A DNA stretch of 64,000 nucleotides from Bradyrhizobium oligotrophicum S58 (GCF_000344805.1 NC_020453.1:8102001-8166000), one strand, 5' to 3'; shown: positions 18,406 to 28,236, counted from the first letter of the stretch. Numbers and translations: made by a program. Notes: a model not told the origin generated them from the letters alone.

Positions 18406-19599
18406 GTGCGAACGATACATATATTCAAAGGTATTATTTCATCTCTGACTGCAGCCCTGCTGGCCACCGCCGCCCAGGCCGACGATCTGAAAATCGCTCT
18501 CATCTACGGCAAGACCGGCCCGCTCGAGGCCTATGCCAAGCAGACCGAAGCGGGCCTTCGGCTCGGCTTCGAATATGCCACCAAGGGCACCAACATGATC
18601 GACGGTCGCAAGATCGTCATCATCACCAAGGACGACCAGGGCAAGCCCGATCTGTCGAAGGCCGCGCTCTCCGAGGCCTACCAGGATGACGGCGCCGACA
18701 TCGCGATCGGCACGACCTCGTCGGCCGCTGCGCTCGCCGACCTGCCGGTCGCCGAGGAGAACAAGAAGATCCTGATCGTCGAGCCGGCGGTCGCCGACCA
18801 GATCACCGGCGAGAAGTGGAACCGCTACATCTTCCGCACCGGGCGCAATTCGTCGCAGGATGCGATCTCCAACGCGGTCGCGATCGGCAAGCCCGGCGTC
18901 ACCGTCGCCACGCTGGCCCAGGACTACGCCTTCGGCCGCGACGGCGTCGCCGCCTTCAAGGAGGCGCTGGCCAAGACGGGTGCCACCTTGGGCGCCGAGG
19001 AATACGTGCCCACCAGCACCACCGACTTCACCGCCGTCGGCCAGCGCCTGTTCGACGCGCTGAAGGACAAGCCCGGCAAGAAGATCATCTGGGTGATCTG
19101 GGCCGGCGCCGGCGATCCGCTCACCAAGCTGCAGGACATGGATCCGAAGCGCTACGGCATTGAGCTGTCGACCGGCGGCAACATCCTGCCCGCGCTCGCC
19201 GCCTACAAGCGGCTGCCGGGCATGGAAGGCGCCACCTACTATTATTATGACATTCCCAAGAACCCCGTGAACGATTGGCTGGTGGCCGAGCACCAGAAGC
19301 GCTTCAACGCGCCGCCGGATTTCTTCACCGCTGGAGGCTTCTCCGCGGCGATGGCCGTCGTGACCGCCGTGACCAAGGCGAAATCGACCGACAGCGAGAA
19401 GCTGATCGCGGCGATGGAGGGCATGGAGTTCGACACGCCGAAGGGCAAGATGATCTTCCGCAAAGAGGATCACCAAGCGCTGCAAAGCATGTATCACTTC
19501 CGCGTCAAGGTCGATCCGAACCTCGCCTGGGCCGTCAACGAGCCGGTGCGCGAGATCAAGATCGACGAGATGGCGATCCCGATCCGCAACAAGCGCTGA
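18406..19599 (+). CDS. Liv-type ABC transporter, substrate-binding protein
   Basis: A 397-residue periplasmic binding protein, starting at GTG with a strong GGGAGGAAGG ribosome site. The signal peptide ends near ATAAQADD. The mature part opens with LKIALIYGKTGPLEAYAKQ, the peripheral-binding-protein type I fold used by LivJ/UrtA-like proteins, and has the GTTSSAAALADLPVAEENKK region. It heads the five-gene operon and gives the transporter its specificity; branched-chain amino acids, amides or aromatic acids are possible. Confidence 0.93.
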   Translation: MRTIHIFKGIISSLTAALLATAAQADDLKIALIYGKTGPLEAYAKQTEAGLRLGFEYATKGTNMIDGRKIVIITKDDQGKPDLSKAALSEAYQDDGADIAIGTTSSAAALADLPVAEENKKILIVEPAVADQITGEKWNRYIFRTGRNSSQDAISNAVAIGKPGVTVATLAQDYAFGRDGVAAFKEALAKTGATLGAEEYVPTSTTDFTAVGQRLFDALKDKPGKKIIWVIWAGAGDPLTKLQDMDPKRYGIELSTGGNILPALAAYKRLPGMEGATYYYYDIPKNPVNDWLVAEHQKRFNAPPDFFTAGGFSAAMAVVTAVTKAKSTDSEKLIAAMEGMEFDTPKGKMIFRKEDHQALQSMYHFRVKVDPNLAWAVNEPVREIKIDEMAIPIRNKR

Positions 19600-19666
19600 G
19601 ATGCTGAATTCCGTGCCCGGCCCTCGCGCCGGGCACGTCCACTTTGGAAGTCATACGGCTGGCGAC

Positions 19667-20431
19667 ATGGCCCTCACCCTCGAAACACGCGACCTTACCA
19701 TCCGCTTCGGCGGCCATGTCGCGGTCAACTGCGTCAGCTGCAGCTTCCGGCCGGGCGAGCTGACCGCGATCGTCGGCCCCAACGGCGCCGGCAAGACCAC
19801 CTATTTCAACCTGATCTCCGGCCAGTTGCGCGCGTCGTCCGGCTCCATCCTGTTCGACGGCCGTGACATCACCAGTCTCTCAGCGCCGCTGCGCACCCGC
19901 GCCGGCCTCGGCCGCGCCTTCCAGCTCACCAATCTGTTTCCCAATCTGAGCGTCGAAGAGAACGTGCGCTTGGCGGTCCAAGCGCAGAGTGGAGTGCATT
20001 ACGATCTCCTGCGTCCCTGGATGGCCCGGCGTGATCTGATTGCGCGCGCCGATGCAATCCTCGATCAGGTCGCCCTCGGCAGCCGCCGCAATATCACTGC
20101 GACGACGCTGTCGCACGGCGACCAGCGCAAGCTCGAGGTCGCGCTGATGATGGCGCTGGAGCCGAAAGTCTTCATGTTCGACGAGCCGACCGCCGGCATG
20201 AGCATCGACGAGGTGCCGGTCGTGCTCGACCTGATCGGCAAGCTCAAGCAGGACAAGAGCCGGATCATCCTGCTCGTCGAGCACAAGATGGACGTCGTGC
20301 GCTCGCTCGCCGACCGCATCATCGTGCTGCATAATGGACAGCTGGTTGCCGACGGCAAGCCGGCCGAGGTCATCGCCTCGCCGATCGTGCAGGAAGCCTA
20401 TCTCGGCGTCTCCACACGGAGCGCCGCATGA
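19667..20431 (+). CDS. livG: Liv-type ABC transporter ATP-binding protein (LivG-like)
   Basis: A 254-residue ATPase from the ATG at 19667. Walker A is GPNGAGKTTYFN, the signature is TLSHGDQRKLEVAL (SHGDQ in place of SGGQ, usual in LivG), and Walker B is VFMFDEPTAG, with the H-loop in LLVEHKMD. It overlaps the next gene by ATGA, giving translational coupling. It pairs with the LivF-like ATPase to drive the two permeases. Confidence 0.93.
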   Translation: MALTLETRDLTIRFGGHVAVNCVSCSFRPGELTAIVGPNGAGKTTYFNLISGQLRASSGSILFDGRDITSLSAPLRTRAGLGRAFQLTNLFPNLSVEENVRLAVQAQSGVHYDLLRPWMARRDLIARADAILDQVALGSRRNITATTLSHGDQRKLEVALMMALEPKVFMFDEPTAGMSIDEVPVVLDLIGKLKQDKSRIILLVEHKMDVVRSLADRIIVLHNGQLVADGKPAEVIASPIVQEAYLGVSTRSAA

Positions 20432-21150
20432 GCGCGCTGCTGAAGCTCACGGGCGTCGAGACCTATATCGGCCGCTATCACATCCTGCAGGGCGTCGATT
20501 TCGAGGTGCCGGAGGGGCAGACCACGATGCTGCTCGGGCGCAACGGCGCGGGCAAGACCACGACGCTGCGCACGATCATGGGGTTGTGGCAGGCCAAGAA
20601 CGGAACCATCGCGCTCGCAGGCGAGCCGATCGAGAAGCTCGCGACGCCCGACATCGCGCAGCGCGGCGTCGGCTACGTGCCCGAAAGCATGGCGGTGTTC
20701 TCCGACCTCACGGTCAAGGAGAACCTGGTGCTGGCGGCGCGCAACGGCCCGCTCGACGATGCCCAGCTCGCCTGGATCTTCGGCTTCTTCCCGGCCTTGA
20801 AGAAATTCTGGCTGTCGCGCGCCGGCAGCCTGTCCGGCGGCCAGAAGCAGATGCTGTCGATCGCGCGCGCGATCGTCGAGCCGCGCAAGCTGCTCTTGAT
20901 CGACGAGCCGACCAAGGGGCTGGCGCCGGCGATCGTCATGTCGCTGATCGAGTGTCTCAAGGAGATCAAGCGTCGTGGCGCCACCATCCTGCTGGTCGAG
21001 CAGAATTCCCATGCCGCACGTGAGCTCGGCGACCAGGTGCTGGTGATGGATAATGGCAGCATCGTCCATCGCGGCGAAATGGCGGCACTTGCCGCCGACG
21101 TGCCGCTGCAGGAACGGCTGCTCGGCCTCAGCCTGGAGGCACACCAATGA
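20428..21150 (+). CDS. livF: Liv-type ABC transporter ATP-binding protein (LivF-like)
   Basis: A 240-residue ATPase. Walker A GRNGAGKTTTLR, signature SLSGGQKQMLSIAR, Walker B LLLIDEPTKGLAP and H-loop LLVEQNSHAA are all present. Its start overlaps the previous stop and its stop overlaps the next start, both as ATGA. It is the second nucleotide-binding subunit. Confidence 0.93.
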   Translation: MSALLKLTGVETYIGRYHILQGVDFEVPEGQTTMLLGRNGAGKTTTLRTIMGLWQAKNGTIALAGEPIEKLATPDIAQRGVGYVPESMAVFSDLTVKENLVLAARNGPLDDAQLAWIFGFFPALKKFWLSRAGSLSGGQKQMLSIARAIVEPRKLLLIDEPTKGLAPAIVMSLIECLKEIKRRGATILLVEQNSHAARELGDQVLVMDNGSIVHRGEMAALAADVPLQERLLGLSLEAHQ

Positions 21151-22157
21151 GCGAGCTTGCCGTCACCGACGCGCTGCCGAAGCCTAAACGCGACATCGCG
21201 CCGCTGCTGCTGCCGATCGTGCTGGCCATTGTGATGATCCCGCTGGTAGGATCGGCGAGCTCCTGGGTCACGCTGACGGTCGCGAGCCTTGCGATGGGCA
21301 TGATGATCTTCATCATGGCCTCCGGCCTGACCCTGGTGTTCGGGCTGATGGATGTGCTGAATTTCGGCCACGGCGCCTTCATCGCCGTCGGCGCCTATGT
21401 CGGAACCCTGGTGCTGCTGCCGCTGGCGAGCTGGGCGCAGGCGGATTCGCTGCTGACCAACCTCGCCGTGCTCGTTCCGGCCGCGATCTTGTCGATGGGC
21501 GTGACCGGTGCGCTCGGCCTGGTCGTCGAGCGCGTGCTGGTGCTGCCGGTCTATGGCCAGCATCTCAAGCAGATCCTGATGACCACCGGCGGCCTCATCG
21601 TCGCCGAGCAGACGCTGTATGCGCTATTCGGCCCGCAGATCATCCCGCTGCCGCTGCCGTCAGCGCTTCGTGGCTCCTTCATCCTCGGCGACATTGCGAT
21701 GTCGAAATACCGGCTGCTGGCGATGCTGGTCGGCTTCGCGATCTTCATCGCGATCGAGCTGGTGCTGAACCGGACCAAGATCGGGCTGCTGATCCGCGCC
21801 GGCGTCGAAAATCGCGAGATGGTCGAGGCGCTCGGCTATCGCATCCGCCGCCTGTTCCTCGGCGTGTTCATGACGGGCTCGGCGCTCGCCGGTCTCGGCG
21901 GCGTGATGTGGGGTCTCTATCGCGAGCAGGTTCACGCCTCGCTTGGCGACGAGCTGACCGTGCTCGTCTTTATCGTCGTGATCATCGGCGGGCTGGGCTC
22001 GATCACCGGCTGCTTCATCGGCGCGATCCTGGTCGCCATGGTCGCCAACTATGGCGGCTTCCTGGTTCCGAAGCTCGCCCTCGTCTCCAACATCCTGCTG
22101 ATGGTCGCCGTGCTGATGTGGCGGCCGCGCGGCCTCTATGCGGTGACCAGCCGATGA
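21147..22157 (+). CDS. livH: Liv-type ABC transporter permease (LivH-like)
   Basis: A 336-residue inner-membrane permease with about eight helices and the LivH marks GLMDVLNFGHGAFIAVGAY near the N-terminus and GLGSITGCFIGAILVAM near the end, including the coupling loop ENREMVEALGYRIRR. It is translationally coupled to its neighbours on both sides. A roughly 15-residue N-terminal cytoplasmic extension (MSELAVTDALPKPKRD) precedes the first helix. Confidence 0.93.
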   Translation: MSELAVTDALPKPKRDIAPLLLPIVLAIVMIPLVGSASSWVTLTVASLAMGMMIFIMASGLTLVFGLMDVLNFGHGAFIAVGAYVGTLVLLPLASWAQADSLLTNLAVLVPAAILSMGVTGALGLVVERVLVLPVYGQHLKQILMTTGGLIVAEQTLYALFGPQIIPLPLPSALRGSFILGDIAMSKYRLLAMLVGFAIFIAIELVLNRTKIGLLIRAGVENREMVEALGYRIRRLFLGVFMTGSALAGLGGVMWGLYREQVHASLGDELTVLVFIVVIIGGLGSITGCFIGAILVAMVANYGGFLVPKLALVSNILLMVAVLMWRPRGLYAVTSR

Positions 22158-23224
22158 TGATCCTGTCCGGCGATCCGCCCCGCAGCCGCGCGCTGTCCAT
22201 ACTGCTCGCCGTCATCATCCTGGCGCTGCTGGCCACGCCCTTCATCTTCCCCGGCGCCAAGGCGCTCAACGTCGCCGCCAAGATCTGCATCTTCGCGGCG
22301 CTGGTCGCGTCTTACGATCTCTTGCTCGGCTATACCGGCTCGGTGTCGTTCGCGCATACGATGTTCTACGGCATCGGCTCCTATGCGATCGCGATCGCGC
22401 TGTACGGCCTCGGCCCGAACTGGACCGCGGTGGCGGTTGCCGTCGCCGCCGGGCTGCCACTGGCACTGCTGCTGGCGCTCGCAATCGGCCTGTTCTCGCT
22501 GCGCGTCGAGGCGATCTTCTTCGCGATGATCACGCTCGCGGTCGCCTCCGCCTTCCTGGTGCTGGCCTCACAACTCTCATGGCTGACGGGCGGCGAGGAT
22601 GGTCGCAGCTTCCAGCTGCCCGAGCTGCTGCGCCCCGGCACCGTCTTCATCGGCAAGGAGTGGTTCGGCTTCCCGATCAATGGCCGCATCCTGACCTACT
22701 ACCTGGTGCTGACGGCCTGCGCGCTGATGATCCTGGCGCTGCTGCGCGTGGTGAACTCGCCGTTCGGCCGCGTGCTGCAGGCGATCCGCGAGAACCGCTT
22801 CCGCGCGGAGGCGCTCGGCTACCGCACCGTTTTCCATCTCACTTACGCCAATTGCATCGCCGCGGTGATCGCCGCCTGCGCCGGCATGTTGAACGCGCTA
22901 TGGCTGCGCTACGCCGGACCCGACACGTCGCTCGCGTTTTCCATCATGCTGGACATCCTGCTGATGGTCGTGATCGGCGGCATGGGCACCATCTACGGCG
23001 CGATCATCGGAGCGGCGATCTTCATCCTGGCGCAGAACTATCTGCAGGCGCTGATGAGCATCGCATCGAGCGCCGCGGCCGACGCCGGATTGCCGCTGCT
23101 GCCTGGCCTGCTGCACCCCGACCGCTGGCTGCTGTGGCTCGGCCTGCTGTTCATCGCCAGCGTCTATTTCTTCCCCACGGGCGTCGTCGGCCGCCTCCGC
23201 AACAAGCCGGGCGCCGCACGCTGA
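22154..23224 (+). CDS. livM: Liv-type ABC transporter permease (LivM-like)
   Basis: A 356-residue permease starting in the sequence ATGATGA, so either of two ATGs overlapping the LivH stop could be used. It has the LivM pattern: LLLGYTGSVSFAHTMFYGIGS, the coupling loop RENRFRAEALGYR, and GGMGTIYGAIIGAAIF. It completes a binding protein - ATPase - ATPase - permease - permease set, so the transporter is likely functional. Confidence 0.93.
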   Translation: MMILSGDPPRSRALSILLAVIILALLATPFIFPGAKALNVAAKICIFAALVASYDLLLGYTGSVSFAHTMFYGIGSYAIAIALYGLGPNWTAVAVAVAAGLPLALLLALAIGLFSLRVEAIFFAMITLAVASAFLVLASQLSWLTGGEDGRSFQLPELLRPGTVFIGKEWFGFPINGRILTYYLVLTACALMILALLRVVNSPFGRVLQAIRENRFRAEALGYRTVFHLTYANCIAAVIAACAGMLNALWLRYAGPDTSLAFSIMLDILLMVVIGGMGTIYGAIIGAAIFILAQNYLQALMSIASSAAADAGLPLLPGLLHPDRWLLWLGLLFIASVYFFPTGVVGRLRNKPGAAR

Positions 23225-23370
23225 GCTGCAAGTACCCTTAAGAATCTGCGTCGCCGCGGCGTGAGGGACAGAGGCGGCGCGGTATTCGCATGGAGAAACT
23301 ACCATTTTCCAACAAATCGCATGGCGCGTTAAGCTTCGGCTAACCGCTTTTCCTAACCGCTCCGGCACCA

Positions 23371-26300
23371 GTGTCTTGTTATCAAGCCTGCTTGCAACAA
23401 GTCATTACTTCCCGGGTCGATCAACGCATGCAGGGCGCAGCAGACAGGTCAGAGGCCGGCGGCATCGAGCCGGAACGGATTGGCACGTCCCTCTGGCGCG
23501 GTCCGGTGCCTTGGCTGATCGCATGCGGCGCGCTTCTCGTCGCCGCCATCGTGATCGGCACGATCGTAATGGCCAGCGGCTTCAGGCAGCGCACGATCGG
23601 CAACAATGAGCGCGAGCTCGAGAACACAGTGGTGCTGCTGAGCCGTCATTTCGCGCAGCAGTTCGAAGATGCCGAGACCGCCGTCTCCCAGGCGATCCGC
23701 CGCATGCAGCCGGAGTCGATCTCCTCGCAGGAGGCGTTCCGTATCCGGATGGCGATGCCGGACATCCGGGATATGCTTCGGTCCCAGGTCAACGGCCTGT
23801 CCTACATGGGTGAACTCACGATCATCGACGCCGACGGCAACTTCGTCAACTGGTCGTCGAACGATCCGCTGCCCGCCATCAACGTGACCGACCGCTCCTA
23901 CTTCAAGGATCTCAAATCGGCATCGCGGCCGGACAGCTTCGTCATCGTCCCCGTCATCAGCCGCGTCACCGGCGGCTGGGTCACCATCGTGGCTCACCGC
24001 CTGAGCGGGGCGAACGGCGAATTCCTCGGCGTGCTATCCCGCCGCGTCGATCCGAACACTTACGAGACATTCCTGGAGGCGATGGCGCTCGGCAAGGGTG
24101 CATCGATCACGCTGCTTCATTCCAACGGCGCCGTGCTTGCCCGCTATCCCCACATCGAGTCGATGATGGGAGCCAAGATCGGCAACTCCGATATGCTGAG
24201 CGGCCTGACCGATGGCGCCGTCCGCACGACGCAGATCACGAGCCGCGTCGACGGCCTTGACAAAATCGCGTCCGGCGCCGCGGTGGGGCGCTTCCCGCTC
24301 GTGACCGCGGTGACCAGGACGGTCGACGACGCGCTGGCGGACTGGCGCTCGCAAATGGTGCTGCTGGTGGGCGCAGCGATGCTCGCCGTTATCGTCATCG
24401 CCGTCATGTTCAGCCTGATGATCCGGCAGATCGTACGGCAGAACCGGGTCGCGCGCCGCCAGCTCGAAACCGAGAAGCAACGGGTCGAGACTGCGCTCGA
24501 CAACATGACGCAGGGTCTCATCTCGTTCGACGCGAATGCGTGCGTCGTGATGTTCAATCAGCGCGTCATCGACCTGCTCGGCCTGTCGACCGACGTGATC
24601 AGGCCTGGCGTCCACCTCAGCGAGGTCGTCGCACATTGCAAGGCGCAGGGCGCCTTCAAGGGCGACGTAGCGGAGTTCTGCAACGAGGTCATCGACAGGC
24701 ACGCATCCGGCGGACCGTCGCAGATGGTCGCCGAGGGAAGCTCCAACCGCTTCTTCAACGTCATCGACAAGCCGCTGGCGTCGGGTGGATGGGTCACCAC
24801 GATCGAGGACATCAGCGAGCACCGCAAGCTCGAGCAGGAGCGCGACCGCAGCTATGCGTTCCTGCGCGAGATCATCGATCACATTCCCTCGCACATCATG
24901 GTCAAGGACGTCCGCGACCGCCGCTATGTGCTGGTCAATCAGTCCAGCGAGCAGCGCTTCGGCCGGCCGCGCGATGAGATCGTCGGCAAGACGGCATTCG
25001 ACCTGCTGCCGAGGTCGACGGCCGAAAAGGTGACCGCGGACGACGACCGCGCGCTGGAACAACCCGAGGGACTGTTTCTCGGTGAGCATCCCTGGCAGAC
25101 GCCCGCGCTTGGCCTGCGCTACATCACCTCGCGCCGCATTGCCGTCGCCGACGAGGCGCACCGGCCGCGCTATCTGATCAACGTGATCGAGGACACCACG
25201 GAGCGGCGGCTGGCCGACGAGAAGATCGCGCATCTCGCCCATTTCGATGCGCTGACCGAGCTGCCGAACCGCGTGCTGTTCCGCGAGCGCATCGATGAAG
25301 AGCTGGAGCGCGCGCGTCACGGCACCTTCTTCGCGCTGCTCTACATCGATGTCGACGAGTTCAAGGGCATCAATGATTCGCTCGGCCATCATGTCGGCGA
25401 CGAGCTCCTGAAGACGATCGCGCGCAGGATCGAGAGCTGTCTCGGGCCGGAGGACATGGTTGCCCGTCTCGGCGGCGACGAGTTCGCAGTGCTGCTGACC
25501 ACCGTCGCGGACCAGGACGAGGTGATCGTGGCCGTGCGGGAGATTCTCGAGACGATCCGCAAACCGTATCGCTGCCTCGGCCACCAATTGTCGACCGATG
25601 CCAGCATCGGCATCGCGCTGGCGCCGCAGGACGGCGTCGAACGCGACCAGCTGACCAAGCATGCCGACCTTGCGATGTACGCCGCCAAGGCCGGCGGCCG
25701 CCGCACCTTCCGCTTCTTCGAACCGTCAATGGACGAGAACGCGCGGGCAAGGCTGCAACTGCAGCAGGATCTGCGCCGCGCGATCGCGGAAGGCCAGTTC
25801 GAGCTGCACTACCAGCCGCTGCTCGGCTTCAGCTCCAACGTCATGACCGGGTGCGAGGCGCTGTTGCGCTGGCGACACCCGGAGCGCGGGATGGTGCCGC
25901 CGCTCGACTTCATCCCGCTCGCCGAGGACACCGGGTTGATCAACGAGATCGGCGACTGGGTGATGCGTACGGCCTGCGCCGAGGCAGCCAGCTGGCCCTC
26001 CAACATCCGCATCGCCGTGAACGTATCCCCGGTTCAGCTGAAATCGCCGACATTGGCACTGCGGATCGCGGGCGCGCTGGCTGCAGCGGGCCTCCCCCCG
26101 GAACGGCTCGAGGTCGAAATCACCGAGGCGGTGCTGATCAGCGACGACGACGTCGCGCTCGGCATCCTGCATCAGCTGCACGACATGGGCGTGCGGATCG
26201 CGCTGGACGATTTCGGCACCGGCTATTCCTCTCTCAGCTATCTGAAGCGGTTTCCGTTCGACAAGATCAAGATCGACCGCTGTTTCGTCAGCGATATCAG

Positions 26301-26529
26301 CGCCGGCAGCTCGTCGGCGATCGTCCAGGCGGTGGTGAGCATCGCGGCGGCCAGCAACATGACGACCACGGCCGAAGGCGTCGAAACCGGGGCGCAGCAG
26401 TCGGCGCTGCGCGAGCTCGGCTGCACCGAGATGCAGGGCTATCTGTTCAGCGCGCCGAAGCCGGCCGCCGAGCTTCACAAGCTGTTTGCGACGGAGGCGG
26501 CCGCGGAAGATCTGCAGGCCGCCGGCTGA
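23371..26529 (+). CDS. dCache-PAS-PAS-GGDEF-EAL transmembrane protein
   Basis: A 1052-residue membrane c-di-GMP enzyme. A helix at about 48-70 (WLIACGALLVAAIVIGTIVM) is followed by a periplasmic dCache sensor (about 80-320, with YMGELTIIDADGNFVNWSS and DRSYFKDL), a second helix near 330-350, two PAS regions, a canonical GGDEF (ARLGGDEFAVLL) and an EAL with GCEALLRW, NVSPVQL, EITEAVL, DDFGTGYSSLSYLK and AEGVET. Both catalytic signatures look intact. The start may instead be the ATG at 23428. Lying just after livM, it may sense the solutes that the transporter carries; that is inference. Confidence 0.93.
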   Translation: MSCYQACLQQVITSRVDQRMQGAADRSEAGGIEPERIGTSLWRGPVPWLIACGALLVAAIVIGTIVMASGFRQRTIGNNERELENTVVLLSRHFAQQFEDAETAVSQAIRRMQPESISSQEAFRIRMAMPDIRDMLRSQVNGLSYMGELTIIDADGNFVNWSSNDPLPAINVTDRSYFKDLKSASRPDSFVIVPVISRVTGGWVTIVAHRLSGANGEFLGVLSRRVDPNTYETFLEAMALGKGASITLLHSNGAVLARYPHIESMMGAKIGNSDMLSGLTDGAVRTTQITSRVDGLDKIASGAAVGRFPLVTAVTRTVDDALADWRSQMVLLVGAAMLAVIVIAVMFSLMIRQIVRQNRVARRQLETEKQRVETALDNMTQGLISFDANACVVMFNQRVIDLLGLSTDVIRPGVHLSEVVAHCKAQGAFKGDVAEFCNEVIDRHASGGPSQMVAEGSSNRFFNVIDKPLASGGWVTTIEDISEHRKLEQERDRSYAFLREIIDHIPSHIMVKDVRDRRYVLVNQSSEQRFGRPRDEIVGKTAFDLLPRSTAEKVTADDDRALEQPEGLFLGEHPWQTPALGLRYITSRRIAVADEAHRPRYLINVIEDTTERRLADEKIAHLAHFDALTELPNRVLFRERIDEELERARHGTFFALLYIDVDEFKGINDSLGHHVGDELLKTIARRIESCLGPEDMVARLGGDEFAVLLTTVADQDEVIVAVREILETIRKPYRCLGHQLSTDASIGIALAPQDGVERDQLTKHADLAMYAAKAGGRRTFRFFEPSMDENARARLQLQQDLRRAIAEGQFELHYQPLLGFSSNVMTGCEALLRWRHPERGMVPPLDFIPLAEDTGLINEIGDWVMRTACAEAASWPSNIRIAVNVSPVQLKSPTLALRIAGALAAAGLPPERLEVEITEAVLISDDDVALGILHQLHDMGVRIALDDFGTGYSSLSYLKRFPFDKIKIDRCFVSDISAGSSSAIVQAVVSIAAASNMTTTAEGVETGAQQSALRELGCTEMQGYLFSAPKPAAELHKLFATEAAAEDLQAAG

Positions 26530-26571
26530 TCCAGGCCGGACGGCCACCTGCATCGCCCGAGAACCAGCCTA

Positions 26572-26814
26572 TCACCTGCCGAACGCCGGATAGCGGGAGT
26601 TGCACGCCGTGACGATCGAATCGTGGATCTTGCGATCGTTCCTGTATTGCGGCAGCAACTGCGCCTGGACGTCGTTGACGCACTTCCTGTAGCGCGGGTT
26701 CATCCGGTCGAGAAAGCCGAGATCGATCGCCGCGGCTCTCCGGCTCGACCCGAGCAGCGTGGTGACGGCGGCGGCGATGACGAGCACGACGAGTGCGTTT
26801 CGCGACAGCAACAT
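26572..26814 (-). CDS. Small secreted hypothetical protein
   Basis: An 80-residue protein from the ATG at 26814 with a GGGGACCAGGACC upstream purine stretch. The N-terminus (LLSRNALVVLVIAAAVTTLL) is a signal peptide or anchor; the mature part (IDLGFLDRMNPRYRKCVNDV) has two Cys, at about 45 and 71, that could form a disulfide. Family not recognised; it converges with the GGDEF-EAL gene. Confidence 0.65.
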   Translation of the reverse strand: MLLSRNALVVLVIAAAVTTLLGSSRRAAAIDLGFLDRMNPRYRKCVNDVQAQLLPQYRNDRKIHDSIVTACNSRYPAFGR

Positions 26815-27018
26815 GGTCCTGGTCCCCTTTTTGATCGGCCGCATTGTGCGGCCCGCGTGAGATCCATGCCGGATCCGCAGCGCGCCGTTCGTGACAGGGG
26901 TCACGCATCGGCTGCGTCAGAGGGCCCCACGTGTCAGGACCGGCGCACTGCCGCTCCCGCCTTTGGACCTGCCCGAAAACGACCTATATAGACGGCGTCG
27001 CAAACCAGCAGGTGGCCC

Positions 27019-27423
27019 ATGCAACCCGTCTCATTGCTCCTCAACGTGCTCTGGATCGTGCTCGGGGGCGCCTACATGGCGTTCGGCTGGCTGGTCGCCG
27101 CGGTCGTGATGGCCATCACCATCGTCGGTCTGCCATGGGCCCGCGCCGCCTTCAACATCGCCGCCTATACGCTGCTGCCGTTCGGCTCGCGCGCGGTCCG
27201 TCGCGACGAGCTGACCGGAATGGAGGATGTCGGCACCGGCTTGCTCGGCCTGCTCGGCAACGTCATCTGGTTCGTGCTGGCCGGCTGGTGGCTGGCGCTC
27301 GGGCACCTGCTGACCGCGATCGCGCTTGCGGTGACGATCATCGGCCTGCCCTTCGCCTGGGCCCATCTCAAGCTCGCCGGATTGGCGCTGTGGCCGATCG
27401 GCAAGACCATCGTGCCGGCCTGA
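27019..27423 (+). CDS. yccF: YccF-domain membrane protein
   Basis: A 134-residue inner-membrane protein with two repeats of the YccF domain: NVLWIVLGGAYMAFGWLV with ITIVGLPWARAAFNIA, and NVIWFVLAGWWLALGHLL with VTIIGLPFAWAHLKLA. The repeated I-V/I-G-L-P-x-A-x-A/H motif is the family mark. Function is unknown in bacteria. It is the last core gene before the tRNA-Arg target. Confidence 0.9.
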   Translation: MQPVSLLLNVLWIVLGGAYMAFGWLVAAVVMAITIVGLPWARAAFNIAAYTLLPFGSRAVRRDELTGMEDVGTGLLGLLGNVIWFVLAGWWLALGHLLTAIALAVTIIGLPFAWAHLKLAGLALWPIGKTIVPA

Positions 27424-27518
27424 CCGGCAGCCCGGACCGGTTCCTCAGCCGATCGTCCCGCCTCCCGGAGGCAGGCCGCCGCCGGCCGGAGGTTTGGACT
27501 GCGGTCGCTCAAAGGCCG

Positions 27519-27547
27519 TTGCCGACCGCCGGCCAATCGGCTAAACG
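27519..27547 (+). promoter_or_regulatory. Promoter of the split tRNA-Arg gene
   Basis: TTGCCG (27519-27524) and TAAACG (27542-27547) with a 17-bp spacer lie 11 bp before the first tRNA base. It now drives the truncated tRNA half and can read on, 124 bp later, into the intact copy carried by the island. Confidence 0.65.
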
Positions 27548-27558
27548 GATTTCCGCAC

Positions 27559-27601
27559 GCACCCGTAGCTCAGCTGGATAGAGCGTTGCCCTCCGAAGGC
27601 A
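27559..27601 (+). pseudogene. tRNA-Arg(CCG), 5' half left by island insertion
   Basis: It covers the acceptor strand GCACCCG, the D arm, the 5' anticodon stem TTGCC, the loop CTCCGAA with anticodon CCG, and GGCA of the 3' stem, and stops there. Joined to 63465-63498 it makes a complete tRNA with perfect TTGCC/GGCAA pairing, so this is the original host gene, split by the island. Confidence 0.9.
27591..27601 (+). repeat. Attachment core, left
   Basis: The 11-bp sequence CTCCGAAGGCA covers the anticodon loop and start of the 3' anticodon stem. Bases on either side differ from the right copy, so identity ends exactly here. Confidence 0.88.
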
Positions 27602-27696
27602 GATGTCAAGCTGTTTTGCGGGAGCGTCAGACCGAAAAGAGACTTTACTTTCAGACACTTGAGAAATCGGCGCGGATCGCTTCACAGCCACGAAGT

Positions 27697-27720
27697 TTCC
27701 GCGTAAGCACTGCGTAAGCA
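27697..27720 (+). repeat. Putative integrase arm-type sites, left
   Basis: TTCCGCGTAAGCAC followed by TG and CGTAAGCA: two tandem GCGTAAGCA-type units, about 96 bp from the core. Eighteen of 20 bases of the repeat pair match the copy at 63304-63323. Confidence 0.7.
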
Positions 27721-27722
27721 GG

Positions 27723-27802
<80 letters not shown>

Positions 27803-27999
27803 CCCAATGAATAGCTCTCTCGGAAGCCGGGATGAGCTAGCAGCACATTCCCCGCCACTCTTTAGAAATTCGTTCAGCGCGAAAGGCGCCATCTCGCGCG
27901 TGCGTGTGGTCGTTAGAAGCCAATTCATTTGCTTGAGTTGCGAACCTCGGTCTTGACGCCGTCGATCAAGACAGGTGGGGCGCATAGATTTAGGGCTAG

Positions 28000-28236
28000 T
28001 TAGGCCTTTGGGCTTTTGAGCCTCACGCCTTCGCCCTTCTGGTCGGCATCGAGAAATTCTATGCCGGCTTTGACCAAAGCGTCCTGAACAGCTTGCACCG
28101 TACTTATCCGAGAATCCACAACACCGCCTTCCAGCCTGGCAACCGCGTTCAGCGACACGATCGCCTTGTCCGCGAGTTGCTGCTGGGACCAGCCAAGCAA
28201 CGCTCTAGCAGCCCGAATTTGTCGAGAGGTGATCAT
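28000..28236 (-). CDS. XRE-family HTH regulator
   Basis: A 78-residue Cro/CI-type repressor that is almost only the HTH: QIRAARALLGWSQQQLADKA, then SLNAVARLEGGVVDSRISTV, and a short tail including IEFLDADQKGEGVRL, a common ending in small rhizobial XRE proteins. It sits near the left island border and may control excision or the adjacent small genes. Confidence 0.88.
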   Translation of the reverse strand: MITSRQIRAARALLGWSQQQLADKAIVSLNAVARLEGGVVDSRISTVQAVQDALVKAGIEFLDADQKGEGVRLKSPKA

